Assembly: GCF_910592395.1 (NCBI RefSeq)
Contig: NC_088318.1
Span: 10,480,349-10,544,348, forward strand
Length of the DNA stretch: 64,000 bases
From: Lineus longissimus
Taxonomy: Eukaryota; Nemertea; Pilidiophora; Heteronemertea; Lineidae
Reading direction: 5' to 3'
Every line of letters starts with the position of its first letter. Position 1 is the stretch's first letter. The notes under the pieces are model-generated. The model was given only the letters and a program-made list of their open reading frames with translations, did no database searches and was not told the DNA's origin. The position numbers and the translations under genes are program-made. Shown piece by piece: positions 47,500 through 59,784 of the stretch.

Positions 47500-48854
47500 T
47501 GTTTAAAAATCACCGGTGTTTTAAGAATTACTCCTGTAGGACTACAAAAAATCACAACATTATATCCATAGATTTCCACGCACGTTTACATGTATTTGTC
47601 AGATAACAACAACTAGAATATTTTATACTATTTAGATAAAATGTCATTGAATTCCTTGCCTACTTATTCAATTCCTTGTATTCCACCATACATTGAATAT
47701 CACAGACGATGAATTTCAAATCGGTAATAAATTCCTCATAAGCAACTATTAAAAAACCCTTGAAGAATTTCAAATCCTAATTACTCCACTCACTCTAGCA
47801 AGTTTTTAAATTTTTGAGGAGATTTTCTCGATCAAATTCGTTTAATTCCCCCACCTTGGGAATTCAATTATCTCCTTAGATTTCAATTAATTGGTTCTTT
47901 AATGAAAAGACGTCAGCTCAGATGGTGAACGGTGAAAGGGTTTTTTACCAATCTATTCATACGGTTGGTGGTCGATTTGATTCTCCTTCTTACAACAGCA
48001 TACACATGTAGCAAAAAGAACTTAATTACTTCTTAATTAGAGATATGATACATGTAGCTGTCATTAATTAAGAGAATCTTTCCTTCTTTGCATAAAGACA
48101 TTCACTAATGATTTGTAATTTTGTTTGCATACATCTGTTAGTGTTGGATTGAAAGCTACTCAGATTTGAACAATAGGTGATATCTGGTTGTATGAATATG
48201 TCATATCTTTTGTTTACACTGATTCTTCCCTATGTTACCTGAGGCATCCCTCCATATAATGTTTGTATTTCTTTGATTACGTTGTGCTTGGAGTATTCCT
48301 TAGGTTATCCAGCTGTGCAGCAATTAGGTTCTAAGATGTTGAACACACCAAAGGTCTGTGTCTGAATTCAATAATCACACCAATAATCCAATGGTTCCGT
48401 TAATAATATCCTATCATCCAACTTCGTGACCCAAGAGTATTGTTTTCCCTCACGATATATCCAGCCTTGTCATCAGAAGCCTATCAAGTCAGCGGCTTAT
48501 TGCCATGCTAGACAAAATCTCGATGGGACTGCTAATCCAATATCCTGCTGAGACACAGGACATTTTCAGCTTGATTCATTATGATGATGCCTGTGCTATG
48601 ACCAGATTTGGACCTGTTTCTCAGTAGTTGTAATCTGAAAAGGGAAAAAGTGAATCACATTTTAGAAATTGAAAATACTGACTGATACAATGAGAGGAAG
48701 CTTCTCGCGCTGCACTGTAAATTTAGAATTTATCAGGATGAAATTCACCAACTCAGACGTTTGGTTTCTTAACACCTTTCTGTGGACAGGTCATCGTTTG
48801 AAGCACTTCGTCATCGTAGAGTCTTCCGGAGGATGTTAAGGAGCAGCTACTCTC
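47500..48854. other. upstream flank of receptor gene; no second gene seen
   Basis: This is 5' of the minus-strand receptor and should hold its promoter and any 5' UTR exon. It is AT-rich; I see no clear TATA box or splice site that I could defend. The receptor's 3' flank (45746-46335) shows no clear polyadenylation signal on the minus strand. Confidence 0.5.
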
Positions 48855-49352
48855 TTAAAGGTGACCTGAAATGCTTTTATTAAAATTCTAACTTGGGGTA
48901 TAAAACTATAGGGCATAACATGAGAAACACAAGTGTGAAAACCGCATAAAAATCAAACTACTCATCTTAAAGTTATAGCAGTTTGTAATTCAAACATTCC
49001 AGGTGGTGCAGGAAGAACAAATTAATGATGTACATTGTGCTGTACTGAAATAAAGTTTTGATAGTTTCATGCTTATATTTTAATTACCTTGTCACAGGTA
49101 TGAGCTTTTAGGGAACAGGTAAATGTGCAATTTTAAAATATAGGCATGAAACTCTAAAAAACTTTATTTCAGTACAGCACAATCTACATCATCAGTTTGT
49201 CCTTCCTGCACCACCTGGAATGTTTGAATTTTCTACCTGCCATAACCTGAAGATGGGTAGTTTGCTCTTTATGCGGTTTTCACCACTGTGCTTGTTATCT
49301 TATGCCCTATCATTTTTTCCCTAAGGTAAAGAGTGTTGCAGGTGACCTTTAA
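48855..49352. mobile_element. long-hairpin MITE with TTAA ends (Kolobok- or piggyBac-like)
   Basis: The element reads TTAAAGGTGACCTG at the left and CAGGTGACCTTTAA at the right. Two arms of about 235 bp are inverted copies with moderate divergence and a spacer of roughly 30 bp near 49090-49120. A strong inner match is TGTGCTGTACTGAAATAAAG with its complement around 49165. TTAA duplication is used by both the Kolobok and piggyBac groups; the AGG start fits Kolobok slightly better (inference). It is non-coding, and a transcript would fold into a long stem. Confidence 0.75.
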
Positions 49353-49902
49353 GGCTAAGTTGAAAGGATTCACGTTGTCATGGTTCATTATAAAATATGA
49401 CACGACATGACCTGAGGGTGGAATATCATGAAAAGCATGTAGCCCGTTCTTTGGAATTGCCAAATCAATCTTCATGTCATTAATGACAAAAGAAAAATGG
49501 CATGTTTTCATGTGAAAATGTTAACCTATAAACCCAGCCTGATGGGAAAGAAATACAAAAATCCAGTGGTAATGGAGAAATGGTTACCATTTTCAACCAG
49601 TCATCTATTAATGGCAGTAAACATAAGAAAAATGCATATCATCAAGAATTGATAAATTCTTTATGATATATTCTTTATCAATTCATGGCACCATGCATAA
49701 CTGAAATAGTGTATGGAAGTACAGAGCACACAATAATATGATATACCGTATATATCATTAAAATCCGACAAATAAATTGAAATTTAAGTTTATCACCTGT
49801 TTTTAACCAATCTTTGTTCAGTGTGTGAGATTCTGGTTCACAGACCAGTTGCATGAAGATAGATGTGGTATAGGCCTAATCTTTAAAAAAAGTCTTCACT
49901 GC

Positions 49903-50403
49903 GAAGAATCAATTCCCAGCTTGCCGAGAATCAGGCAGGCCTTCAAACTTGCTGCGCTGTCCTGGGAAAGTAGAAAGGTTTTTCGATCAGTAATATTGAA
50001 AAAGCTGTGTTGCTGGAGTCTTCCAATGGCGTAGTTTTGTTTTCATCTTGTCATTAGGTTCGGTAAACCATGGTTTTTATCAGAAATAGAGAAAAACTGC
50101 ACTGCAGGTTTGTACTGTATGTGGAAAGAAAGCAAATTACAGAGTATCCATTTTGTGTGTGAACTACAGAGTATATATAACCCTATGGTTCATTTACCTC
50201 AAAAGTCAGTGCATATGATCAGAGGACACAGGATATTTCAGTGAATTTACCAATGAGCATTACCATTTCACTGTTTTTCAGGATTTTTCCAGGTCTCTAC
50301 ATGAGCCAGGGCAGGCTGCTCGATAAATTGGAAGGCCTGACTTGAATACACATGATTGAAATATAAGGTTCTTGGTCAGTTGGGGAACTGATTCTCCAGG
50401 GTG
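49903..50403. repeat. fold-back repeat, copy 2
   Basis: The left arm 49903-49970 (GAAGAATCAATTCCCAGCTT ... CAGGCAGGCCTTCAAACTTG) and right arm 50303-50403 (AAATTGGAAGGCCTGACTTG ... GGGGAACTGATTCTCCAGG) are inverted to each other and match the arms of copy 1. The loop is longer (about 330 bp) and the right arm carries an internal insertion of about 25 bp. Confidence 0.6.
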
Positions 50404-51068
50404 AACTTGCTCTCTTTGACAGCTCATACAATGATGACCTCCATGTAGGCCTAATTGTTCCAAAAAAGCATTGTTCTTTTACTAGGGTAATTAGCTGCTG
50501 ACCTAAAAATCATCTGAGGAAATGTTAAAATTGTTGAGTTGAAATAGCAGAGTATTCTTCAAGCTAAAAGGCCCAGTTTACCTGTAAATGTTAACAACAT
50601 GTGGGCCATTGGAACATTAGAATACCCTTCAATTAATCGTATGGTATTCATTCATATTCTGACAATTCAAACTCAAACCATGTCTGTCAAATTTTATATG
50701 GACACACTGGGCCTTTATAGAATTGGATTTTAAGATTTTATTCAAATTGCGTTACTTTTCTTCAAAGATATTTATGCATGTAACTGTTAGGGTTCAAATT
50801 CACTTGTTCATTTTCCCAAATGATATTGTGAATATCCGCTTATCAGAAAATGAAAGAAAATAATTCCTTTGGGGTTTGATATTACTTGTTTTGATTTGAT
50901 CAAATTTCGTTTTTTGTGACATTTTGTCATGGCCTTACAATGGTTGTCTGACTGCTGCTCAAAAGTGCTCTAAACCTTTTTGTTAACTTTGGAATCATGA
51001 TTTAATTATTACTTCCCGGTTTAACTTTTCTCTTGATAAAGATGGTCAGCTGAGGTTAATCTGTTGTT

Positions 51069-51106
51069 GGCTCACCGTAAGGGGAGTCTATACGATAGCG
51101 CTGTGT

Positions 51107-51158
<52 letters not shown>

Positions 51159-52798
51159 ATCCTAACAGTGGCACGTTTCTTAACTGCTAGGGCTATGAAC
51201 TTGAAACTTTGTACACAGAATGCCCTAGGTCAGCTGACCTCTGAGACTGATTTTCGGTCCGATCTGATTCTCTGTTTGGCCACCAGGGGGCCAAATGTCG
51301 ATATCTAAAAAGTGTGATATCTCGCTTATTAGTGACTTGTTTTCGATAAAACTTTTGTTGTAGGTACTCATAGCAAATATACATTTTATATTATACGGGT
51401 TTTTAATTTGACCTTGTTTTCAAGGTCACAGAGGTCATATGGCGTAAATTGGCCATTAGAGTGTAAACTATGGCACATTTCTTAACCACTAAAGCTATGA
51501 ACTTGAAACTTGGTACATATAACCCCCTATATCACATAGCCTCTGGTGCTGAATTTTGGTTTGATCTGATTCTCCACTTTGCCACCAGGGGGCCAAAAGT
51601 GGATATCTAAAAAGTGTGATATCTCGCTTATAAGTGACTTGTTTTCGATAAAATTTTTATGGTAGGTACTCTTAGGAAGAATACATCACATATCTTACGG
51701 GTTTTCAATTTGACCTACTTTTCAAGGTCACAGAGGTCATATGGCGTAAATTGGCCGTTAGAGTGTAAACTATGGCACATTTCTTAACCACTAAAGCTAT
51801 GAACTTGAAACTTGGTACATATAACCCCCTATATCACATAGCCTCTGGTGCTGAATTTTGGTTTGATCTGATTCTCCACTTTGCCACCAGGGGGCCAAAA
51901 GTGGATATCTAAAAAGTGTGATATCTCGCTTATAAGTGACTTGTTTTCGATAAAATTTTTATGGTAGGTACTCTTAGGAAGAATACATCACATGTCTTAC
52001 GGGTTTTCAATTTGACCTACTTTTCAAGGTCACAGAGGTCATATGGCGTAAATTGGCCGTTAGAGTGTAAACTATGGCACGTTTCTTAACCAGTAAAGCT
52101 ATGAACTTGAAACTTGGTGCATATAACCCCCTACATCAGATAACCTTTGATGCCGAATTTTGGCCTGATCTGATTCTTTATTCGGCCACCAGGGGGCCAT
52201 AATGGAAAAAGGAAGAAGTGCAATATCTTGCTTATTTGAGTGAATTGTTTTCGATAAAATTTTTATGGCAGGGACTTCTAGCAAGGATACACCACATGTC
52301 CTACGATTTTTGGATTTGACCTCCTTTTCTAGGTCACAGAGGTCAAATGGCGTAAATTGGCCATTAGAGTGTAACTATGGCACGTTTCTTAACTGCTGAA
52401 GCTATGAACTTGAAAGTTGGTACATGTAACCCCCTACATCAGATAATCTCTGACACCGAATTTTGGCCTGATCTGATTTTTGATTTGGCCACCAGGGAGT
52501 CAAAACTGAAAAAGTAGGACATGCAATATCTCGCTTATTAATGACTTTTTTTCGATGAATTTTTTATTGCAGGGACTCTTAGCAATCACACGATATTGAT
52601 CTTGTTGATGTCATAGACAATTATTGGTTGGATCATAAACTTATATATACTGCCCTGTCTTATTACTTGACATCAATACACATCTAAAAAAAGTCTTCAT
52701 GCCTGATTGTGCTCACCATATTCACCTCTAAACTAAGCATGATCCTGCCTACTAAAAGATGTATACGGTGAGCACAATGGCCCCTGGCCGTTTCATTT
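51069..52798 (+). repeat. GGCTCACCGTA repeat, long copy with five ~303-bp internal units
   Basis: The copy starts GGCTCACCGTAAGGGGAGTC, runs through a GTC trinucleotide tract, and ends TACGGTGAGCACAATGGCCC then GTTTCATT. The block 'GGCACRTTTCTTAAC' recurs near 51169, 51472, 51774, 52077 and 52380, giving about five units with a period of 301-305 bp. Each holds GAACTTGAAA, CCACCAGGGGGCC and TTTTCAAGGTCACAGAGGTC-like words. The ends are inverted (GCTCACCGTA and TACGGTGAGC). No coding capacity is seen. Confidence 0.85.
51098..51158. repeat. GTC trinucleotide microsatellite
   Basis: About 18 uninterrupted GTC units follow the CTGTGTCCGTC start of the long repeat copy. Confidence 0.95.
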
Positions 52799-53552
52799 TA
52801 AAATAAAATCGATATATGTCAACAACCCGAATAGATCAGCGCAGGTTTGAAAAAAGAATTGAAAAATTATGAAATAACAAAGGGAGTTGAGTGAGTGCAG
52901 CTGCTTTTATGAAGGAAAGACTCCAATTTGAAAGGTGGTCGTTCAAATAAGCAACCATCTATCAAATGAGGTTCTGTCCTTGAACTGTTGACTTGCCAGA
53001 ATATAGAGTTTAAAATACATGTAAACCTTCCCAGCTCGATATTTTCAAAAATAGATTAACGGCTAATGTTTGAACTTTCCTTTTAAGCTGCTTCTCTGTG
53101 TGACAATGAAAGTTGATAATTTTAATGTTATGGTTACTGTTACCGTTAAATAGCATGCTCTTTGATCTTCAGAAGTCGTGGTGAAAAATATCCCTTTCCT
53201 TCTAAATGTAGGGTTTTAGCTTTTAAGTCTTGTGGCTTTGACAGACGTTAAGTAAGGTTTTTAAACTTTGATGCTTGCAAGCGACACAAAAACAGCCCAC
53301 AGTGTTCTATGTCTGCTGCTGATAATAGTATTGTCATAGCCAGATGCCTTATAAAGGTAAAGTAAAGTTTGTTTATTTTAATGATTATTCTTGCTAAAGC
53401 TTATTGCATTGATAATTGTCCCAGGTCGCAGAACAAAAATTGTTTTTTTGCGAGCCACTGAATTTATGTTCAAATCCTTCTCTTTTGTGCTAAAGGTCAG
53501 CAACGTCATGGAACCTTTATTCTACAATTCTGAAACGCCTGCCTGGAATAAG

Positions 53553-53917
53553 AATGAACCGCACTTTACAATGTAAATGCACTATGCGCAACCAAAGTCT
53601 CTTTTTGAATTCTCTTTTTGGATTGGTGCCAAATATGGAAGCAGTCAAAAATCATTAAAAACCACATTATTCGCTATCAAATTAAGGATGTTTTAGAATA
53701 GAAATTGATACCTCACCGTTGGTATTGATTGTTTCACCGAAACCCCTCGGGTGGAGCTAAAATGTTGGCCAAAACTGGGGCGCACCAAAACCGCTCGGGT
53801 GGAGCTAAAATGTTGGCCAAAACCTCTGCTACGCCTCGATCCTGGTCCACATTTTAGTGCTAACTACCACGGTTTTGGTGAAACAACCAAATACTTCCAG
53901 TTCGGTATCAATTCCTT
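53553..53917 (+). repeat. dispersed repeat 'AATTGATACC' family, copy 2, with inverted ends and internal 45-bp duplication
   Basis: Within it, 53701-53917 has inverted ends: GAAATTGATACC...GTTTCACCGAAACC at the left, and GGTTTTGGTGAAACAACC...GGTATCAATTCC at the right. A 45-bp block with CTCGGGTGGAGCTAAAATGT is tandemly doubled (53746 and 53791). The 64-codon plus frame here is part of the repeat. Confidence 0.65.
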
Positions 53918-54008
53918 AAATGTTTTCAAATTTTGTCAATGTTGACCCAAAAAATGTTAATGTTGCATATGTTGTGCATTTAGAAGGCAAAAGTTGTGAA
54001 CTAAGTTG

Positions 54009-54350
54009 TACAGTTGAACCTCCCTTAACGGACACCTCTATTAAGGACACCCTCTCTATTAAGGACACCCTCTCTATTAAGGACACCCTCTCTATTAAGG
54101 ACACCCTCTCTATTAAGGACACCCTCTCTATTAAGGACACCCTCTCTATTAAGGACACCCTCTCTATTAAGGACACCCTCTCTATTAAGGACACCCTCTC
54201 TATTAAGGACACCCTCTCTATTAAGGACAATAGTTTTGGTCCCAAATTGGTAGTTTCCCTTCAATTTGACCTCTCTACTCAGGACACCTCTCTGTTAAGG
54301 GCAGCACTTGTCAGTCCGGAGGGTGTCCTTAACAGAGAGGTTCTGCTGTA
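54009..54350 (+). mobile_element. pogo/Tigger-like MITE with internal 18-bp expansion
   Basis: The copy begins TACAGTTGAACCTCCC and ends GAGAGGTTCTGCTGTA, with TA edges. Its right half matches the reference copy. The left half holds a tandem array of the family's own 18-bp block, making it almost twice the length of the 36488 copy. Confidence 0.85.
54036..54232. repeat. 18-bp tandem array, about 11 units, inside MITE
   Basis: The unit CTCTCTATTAAGGACACC is repeated about 11 times with essentially no divergence. Because 18 is divisible by three and the unit has no stops, it opens long repetitive frames on both strands (SIKDTL-type on plus, NREGVL-type on minus). These are artefacts of the repeat, not proteins. 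Near identity of the units points to recent slippage. Confidence 0.92.
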
Positions 54351-55600
54351 CGTGCAGACTAAACTCTGGCAGGTCATCAGCATGTTGTGTCAGGAAATTA
54401 TAAAGAAAGCTTGTTGTCATGCTGGCTTTAGATTTTCATCATGTAAAGTATGCTTAGCATTGTATTGTGAATGGTAATGATCTCTTCAGTGGTTTCGGAC
54501 CCAGGCAAAGCCACTGTCAGTAAAATTAATTACTTTGGTTTTTCAGAATACATGTAGCAGCATGTTTTGTTCCATGAAACGAGAACAATTGATGCTTTCT
54601 AAAATCGGTGATAGTTCCTTTAACATCATTGTCACCAAATCTGTTTTATTATCAGAAAGCTCTTTACGGATTACAAGGTTGAACTGGAGGTAAAAAATGT
54701 TTTCCATTCTTTCTAAGGAAATGAGTCTTGGTCTAAGCTATGTTGTTACAATGACAGCTGAGACAGTGTATAAAGAACAATGTTAACTGAAGAGAAATAG
54801 AGATCCTCTCAATTTCCCTTGGCTGTTCAATTGTTATGGCAAAATTAATCAACTTAGTCCTTCAATGGTGACAGTATGAGTTTTCCCTTTTTCCTGTGTA
54901 ACCAATGTTAAAACAAATTAATTGCGTAGAAATTTGCTTCTTATTCCAAAACGCCTGCACAATGACATTTTAATTTCTTAAGTTTTTTCATGGGATTTAA
55001 GCTGCTCACGTCATTTGAATCAGTGCTGTTTAGTGTGTTCTTTTGATTACATGTAATTCTTGTTGGAATAGGAAATTTGAAGAAGAACAAATTGATGGCT
55101 GATTATATGATATGCAGTCACCCCTTCTATTTCCCTGAACAGCTGCAAAAGCAGTCAAGGTGATCAATATTGGGCAAAGCTGTGTATGAACAAATGTTAA
55201 ACGTTTAAATGGGATTGTGATCATGTTGCATGTATATGGTCCTTGCCTGGTACTCATCATCTCAGCTCTATGGAGTGACTGAGGGGATTCTTTGCAATAA
55301 TAAGTATGCTCCATCATGCATGAAGCATAAGCTTCTTAGTCACAATATTTATATCACAGTCGCCTTGGCTATTTCAAACCAATGTCGTATTCACTGCACT
55401 AACGTGTCTTCAAAGAAAGCAAATCTGTAGTCATGACCACATGTAACAGTGTAACAAAAACGTCTTGTGTGCCATTGTTAGAAAAGACAAATTTGCTCTG
55501 TTGTAATATTCTTTTATAAGCCTATGATTACTCATTCCTAAAAAAACAATGAAGATGTTGCAAGTTGAGCTGGAACTTTGGAAGCCAATGATGACATTCA
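54351..55600. other. no gene recognised
   Basis: Short frames only (up to 95 codons, minus, 55030-55317), without domain signatures. 50404-51068 and 52799-53552 are similar. Confidence 0.5.
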
Positions 55601-57440
55601 TGTCGGACAAGCAAAACCGATGTTGCTATCTTACCGTCATTGATTTCCTGTGGTGAGAAGATTGGTTATGTCTTCAACATGTCATTCACCACCATTCAAT
55701 TTTGTGCAAAATCACCTACTAGTCTGCTTTACATTGCATGGTAGAGTCACGATTATGAACATTGGATGCAAAATCAAATGCACTCTTTTGTAATTTTCTT
55801 TTCTTAGTTGTTTTTAGTGCTTGAAAAAAACCCTGAGTTACATGAGTTGGAAAATTATAAATATTACCCTCGTGCAGTGAAGCGTGACTGATGATGACAT
55901 TCATTTAATGACAGTCAAACCAATAAGGCTATCAGGCTGTCATCGATTTGCAAGAGTAATATACCTCCCGGGCAAGTGGCTGACCATCATACGATCATTT
56001 GCACCTGCCTTTTGCCCATCATTCCATGTGTGAGTCAATATTATATTTGATACTGTCAAACACCAAATGTCAAAATGTTGCTCAGACCATCGTCCATAAG
56101 CTATGGTTTGGCATGATTGCATCAACAAGTCAAGTGAACATGAATAATCCTTCCAAATTGGCTATCTCTAGCCATGGTAAACCATGAAGACATGTTCTAA
56201 ACACCAATTTGATATCTGTCCTTTATTGTTTTGGTCTAATGAAGTTCGGGATATGTTTATAATTCCATGATTTGACACATCTGTTACAATATTATTCTAG
56301 CCTTTGCTAAAAATTACTTGAAGAGGATCAATAAGAATATTGGTAATATTACCTGCTGGAACAAGTCAAGCAAGAAAATTTTGACCACGCTGTCGGATAG
56401 ACAAAGCCAATAAGGCTATCATACCATCGTTATTAAGCTATGGTTGGATGAGATCACTCGAGTGATCAGGTCAAGTGGACATGAACGATTCTTGCAAACC
56501 GGCAATATCTTGGCCGTGGTTGACCATGCATTCAGTCATGTGATATGTGGCAGCATTTTGATACCTTCGAATTTGGTCCTGGTTTAAGATTTGTTGATGA
56601 TGGGAGTTTCATGATTTGGCTCTCAGACGGCTGCAATGATCTTAGTCACCATATTTTAGCCTTTGCGGCAACACTGATTGTAGAGGGTAAGCAACAACAT
56701 TTGAAATGTTACATAATAATAGAAAGCAAGGAAATGATGATGTCACTGTCAGAAGACCAAAGTCCATAAGGCTATTGACAATCATCAATTTGGCAATTAC
56801 GTGAACAGTTGATGCAAGTGATCAGTCAAAATTGGCAATCACTCAGACATGTGATTGGCGACATGTGCTTAAATATTATGTCAATTCCTATGGCTGTCTT
56901 AGTGCTCTTTACGTTGGTAATATTATTTGCTTCCAATGATACTGCCATTAATTCTCTGACAGATTTAGTATACACGTGGGCGGAGTAAGGCAACTAAGAT
57001 AAAGACTCCTGCCTGTAAAAGTCATGCAACAAATCTGGGGGTGAACCATAAACCTCTTGAGTCCTGGGCCCAGTTGTTCAAAAACACAAAATCACGTTAT
57101 CTCTACGGTTATGTGAAGTAGCCTTAAGGACGTTACCCCTTTCAGTTAATCCCTTTGAAAAGTTCACGTAAAGACTTGATTCTTCCGTTATAGCCAATTT
57201 TGTTTTGAACAACTCGGCCCTGAACCACTGGCCACAATGGCTCTTTGCCAATGAAGAAGATGATATTCTTCCTGATATTTAGATCCAATAAGGCTATCAA
57301 ACCGTTATTGATTTGTTATGGTGAGATGAGTCGAGTGATCGGTTGGCTTAAGTGATTCCTCCAAATCGGCAATCTCTAAGACATTCGGTTGACCAAGTGA
57401 TTGTTATTAACAGCCAATCATTTACTTCAGGCAAGATTTC
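55600..57440. repeat. degenerate long-period repeat (about 300-500 bp)
   Basis: The phrase 'CCAATAAGGCTATCA' recurs at about 55920, 56408, 56765 (as CCATAAGGCTATTGA) and 57287, each followed by a word like 'GATTTG-TATGGTGAGATGA' or 'AAGCTATGGTTGGATGAGAT' and by 'GTGATC-GGTCAAGTGGACATGA'. The copies are old and irregularly spaced. Confidence 0.6.
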
Positions 57441-57480
57441 TGACAATTTATGGGTCGATCTGTGTCGATGTCTTTGGCCT

Positions 57481-57945
57481 TTGATGATGTATCATTATAC
57501 TATTGTGGGGAAATGATTGTAAAAGTGTGTCGTAAGCCTAAATGATCGTATTGGCTATTTTTCTGTCATATTGCCAATAGCCAAGGCAGTACCTGTCGAT
57601 CCTTAGTGCGCCTCAATAGAAGAGCTGTTTACTATGATCTTCATGACCACTCCAAGCTGGTCATCAGCTCCTCACTATTGTAAGCCAGTAAGTCAAAGCA
57701 TATTGATGATGTATGGTACTACAGCAGGGACATGATTGTTAGAGAAGTAGGCTTAGCCGATCATGTATTGGCTATTCCTCATTCATGGTGCCAATCACCT
57801 AGGCAGTACCTGTCTGCCATTTCCTCAGCTTAAAGGATGATAGGTTTATACCATACTCATGGCCACTCCAAGCTAATAATCAGCTCCTCCCTAATCAACA
57901 GCCTCTAAGTCAAACCTTATTGATGATGTATCGTACTGTATCCTT
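57481..57945. repeat. ~220-bp tandem duplication
   Basis: TTGATGATGTAT starts copies at 57481, 57703 and (partial) 57920. Shared words include GGCAGTACCTGTC and CCACTCCAAGCT. Confidence 0.8.
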
Positions 57946-58749
57946 ATGTGAGTAGTGAGCATAAACAGTAATGTTAGGGCTATTTCCTTTGAAAAGTTTT
58001 AAAACTTAAGAAGTGGTAAACTTTTGTTTTATACTGAGGATGAAAGTATAATTTGTCCCTTCAACATTTTACTTTGGCCAAGCACTGCTTTATTGAGCCA
58101 GTTCCCCAATAGCCACTGAAGCGAAGAAATACTAAGGGTCATCACTTTGACTGAAGAAGATACTAGTAGTTGTCAATCTCACAGACGAACACATTGCACA
58201 CAAATCTGATAAGATTCTAATTTGTCCATCGATTGGATTGGATTGGTCAGCCGTAAAATTCAGCAACTCGGATAACTATTCCGTATTCTGTTCATGGGTC
58301 GTCTTGGGTCTGTCTTCTTTGAGACAAGCTCACTGGTGTGATAGGCTGATATCATACATGAACCAGGGGGCACCAGAAAATTGCCAATGACCCAAGGGTG
58401 CCAGGTTGCTGACCTCAGCAGCTTGGTGCTATAGAGACTTCCTTGTCTCAACTATGAACAGGTTCATCACAGCCACAAAATCTCCCTTATTAGGGCTAGA
58501 TAATGCTTCCAAAGAGTTCCCTAAAAGTGAGTTAGGGTTGTCCACATCAAGAAAACTTCGTCAGACTCCATCCGCCTGAAATTGGGAATTTACAATGAAT
58601 TGCAGATGAGGTATTAAGAGAACAGGATTAGTTTGAATGAAGTTGTTTGACCACAAGGAGAAACACAGATTATTCTATGTTGCTGATAGAGACAGTACTA
58701 AGAGTCTTAAAGTGTTGGTATATAGCATTTGAAATGGTGTGAATTATAG

Positions 58750-59165
58750 TTGTGAGACACCAGCAAGATGAATCAAAACTGACCAAATTTCTGTGCATAA
58801 CTTTTGGCACATGAAAAACGTCCGGCTTTTAAATCAGCCATTACAGGGACAAACATCTTGGTGCCAAAAACAGACGTCGGCCATGTTGGCAAAAATGACC
58901 TCTTACCATGTAAAATTTAAGAAGGACGTCATGGAGTCACCGATGGTCGCGTCTACAAAAATGACGCACTTTGCCTCAACAGTGGTCGTTATGACACAAT
59001 ATACAATCGTGTGACGTCACACCATTTAAAAGGCAGCCTCCATGGACCAGTGCGGTTTTTTTGGCGGGAATTGCTAGTGGTCATATGAAACCTGATATCT
59101 GCCCAGAAGTTTCTGTGTAATTTTAAAGCTCACTGTGGTTGAGGTAATGAAGAGCAGAGCAGCTC
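58750..59165. repeat. segmental repeat pair, copy 1
   Basis: It matches 60370-60812 in order: AAAACTGACCAAATTT, CCAAAAACAGACGTCGGCCA, ACCATGTAAAAT, CAGCCTCCATGGACCAGTGC and TTTTTTTGGCGGGAAT. Identity is about 80%. It contains several GACGTC cores. The short plus frame inside is not recognised. Confidence 0.75.
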
Positions 59166-59240
59166 CAATCAACTTACTCTTTGACAAGTACTGTTGGTCA
59201 TGTTGGTGCACCTACTGTATGGGAGGAAACCATAAGTAAA

Positions 59241-59285
59241 AAATATCTATACGGTGAGCACAATGGCCCCTGGCCTTTACATTTT
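59241..59285 (+). repeat. GGCTCACCGTA repeat, solo 3' end
   Basis: ATATCTATACGGTGAGCACA continues as ATGGCCCCTGGCC and ends near TTTACATT. It matches only the last ~45 bp of the family; no body is found upstream. Confidence 0.6.
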
Positions 59286-59784
59286 TGGTATCCAGCCAGA
59301 CGTCACCCAAGTAAACTTTCTTGTTGTTTAACTCAGCTGAAGTCCCATAATATCTGTGGCAGTTGACACTCTTAATTTTGGTCCATGAAATTGTCGCACT
59401 ACATTGGTTTCTTAGAAAAGACTCTGACGTGGACTCAGACATGAAGATACGTATTGCTCCCTCTGGCTGTTAGCTTATTTGTAATTTACTCCTAACAAAT
59501 TTGGCTGTCGCCGGAAGATATTTGTATTAGACACCAACTTTTGATTGTATATATATGTGTTTTTACCTGATATGGCTTCTTGACTTGCTTAAGTTAGCTT
59601 GTGGCAATTTGTATCATTTCACTGTCTGCCTTCCAACTTGGGCTCAGTGTTGGACCAAGCATTAGAACAAGACATTGGAATGTTGAAAGGGTATAACTCC
59701 CTGGGCTGTGAGCTCAGACCCAAGCAAAAAAGATAGGTGAAAAGTGACATCATAGGTAGTGCCTTTCATTGCTTGTTTTCTGAT

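Noticed and set aside
53920-54477. 185-codon frame with SIKDTL repeats and its antisense frames
   Set aside because: Product of an 18-bp expansion inside a MITE; no protein-like sequence outside the repeat.
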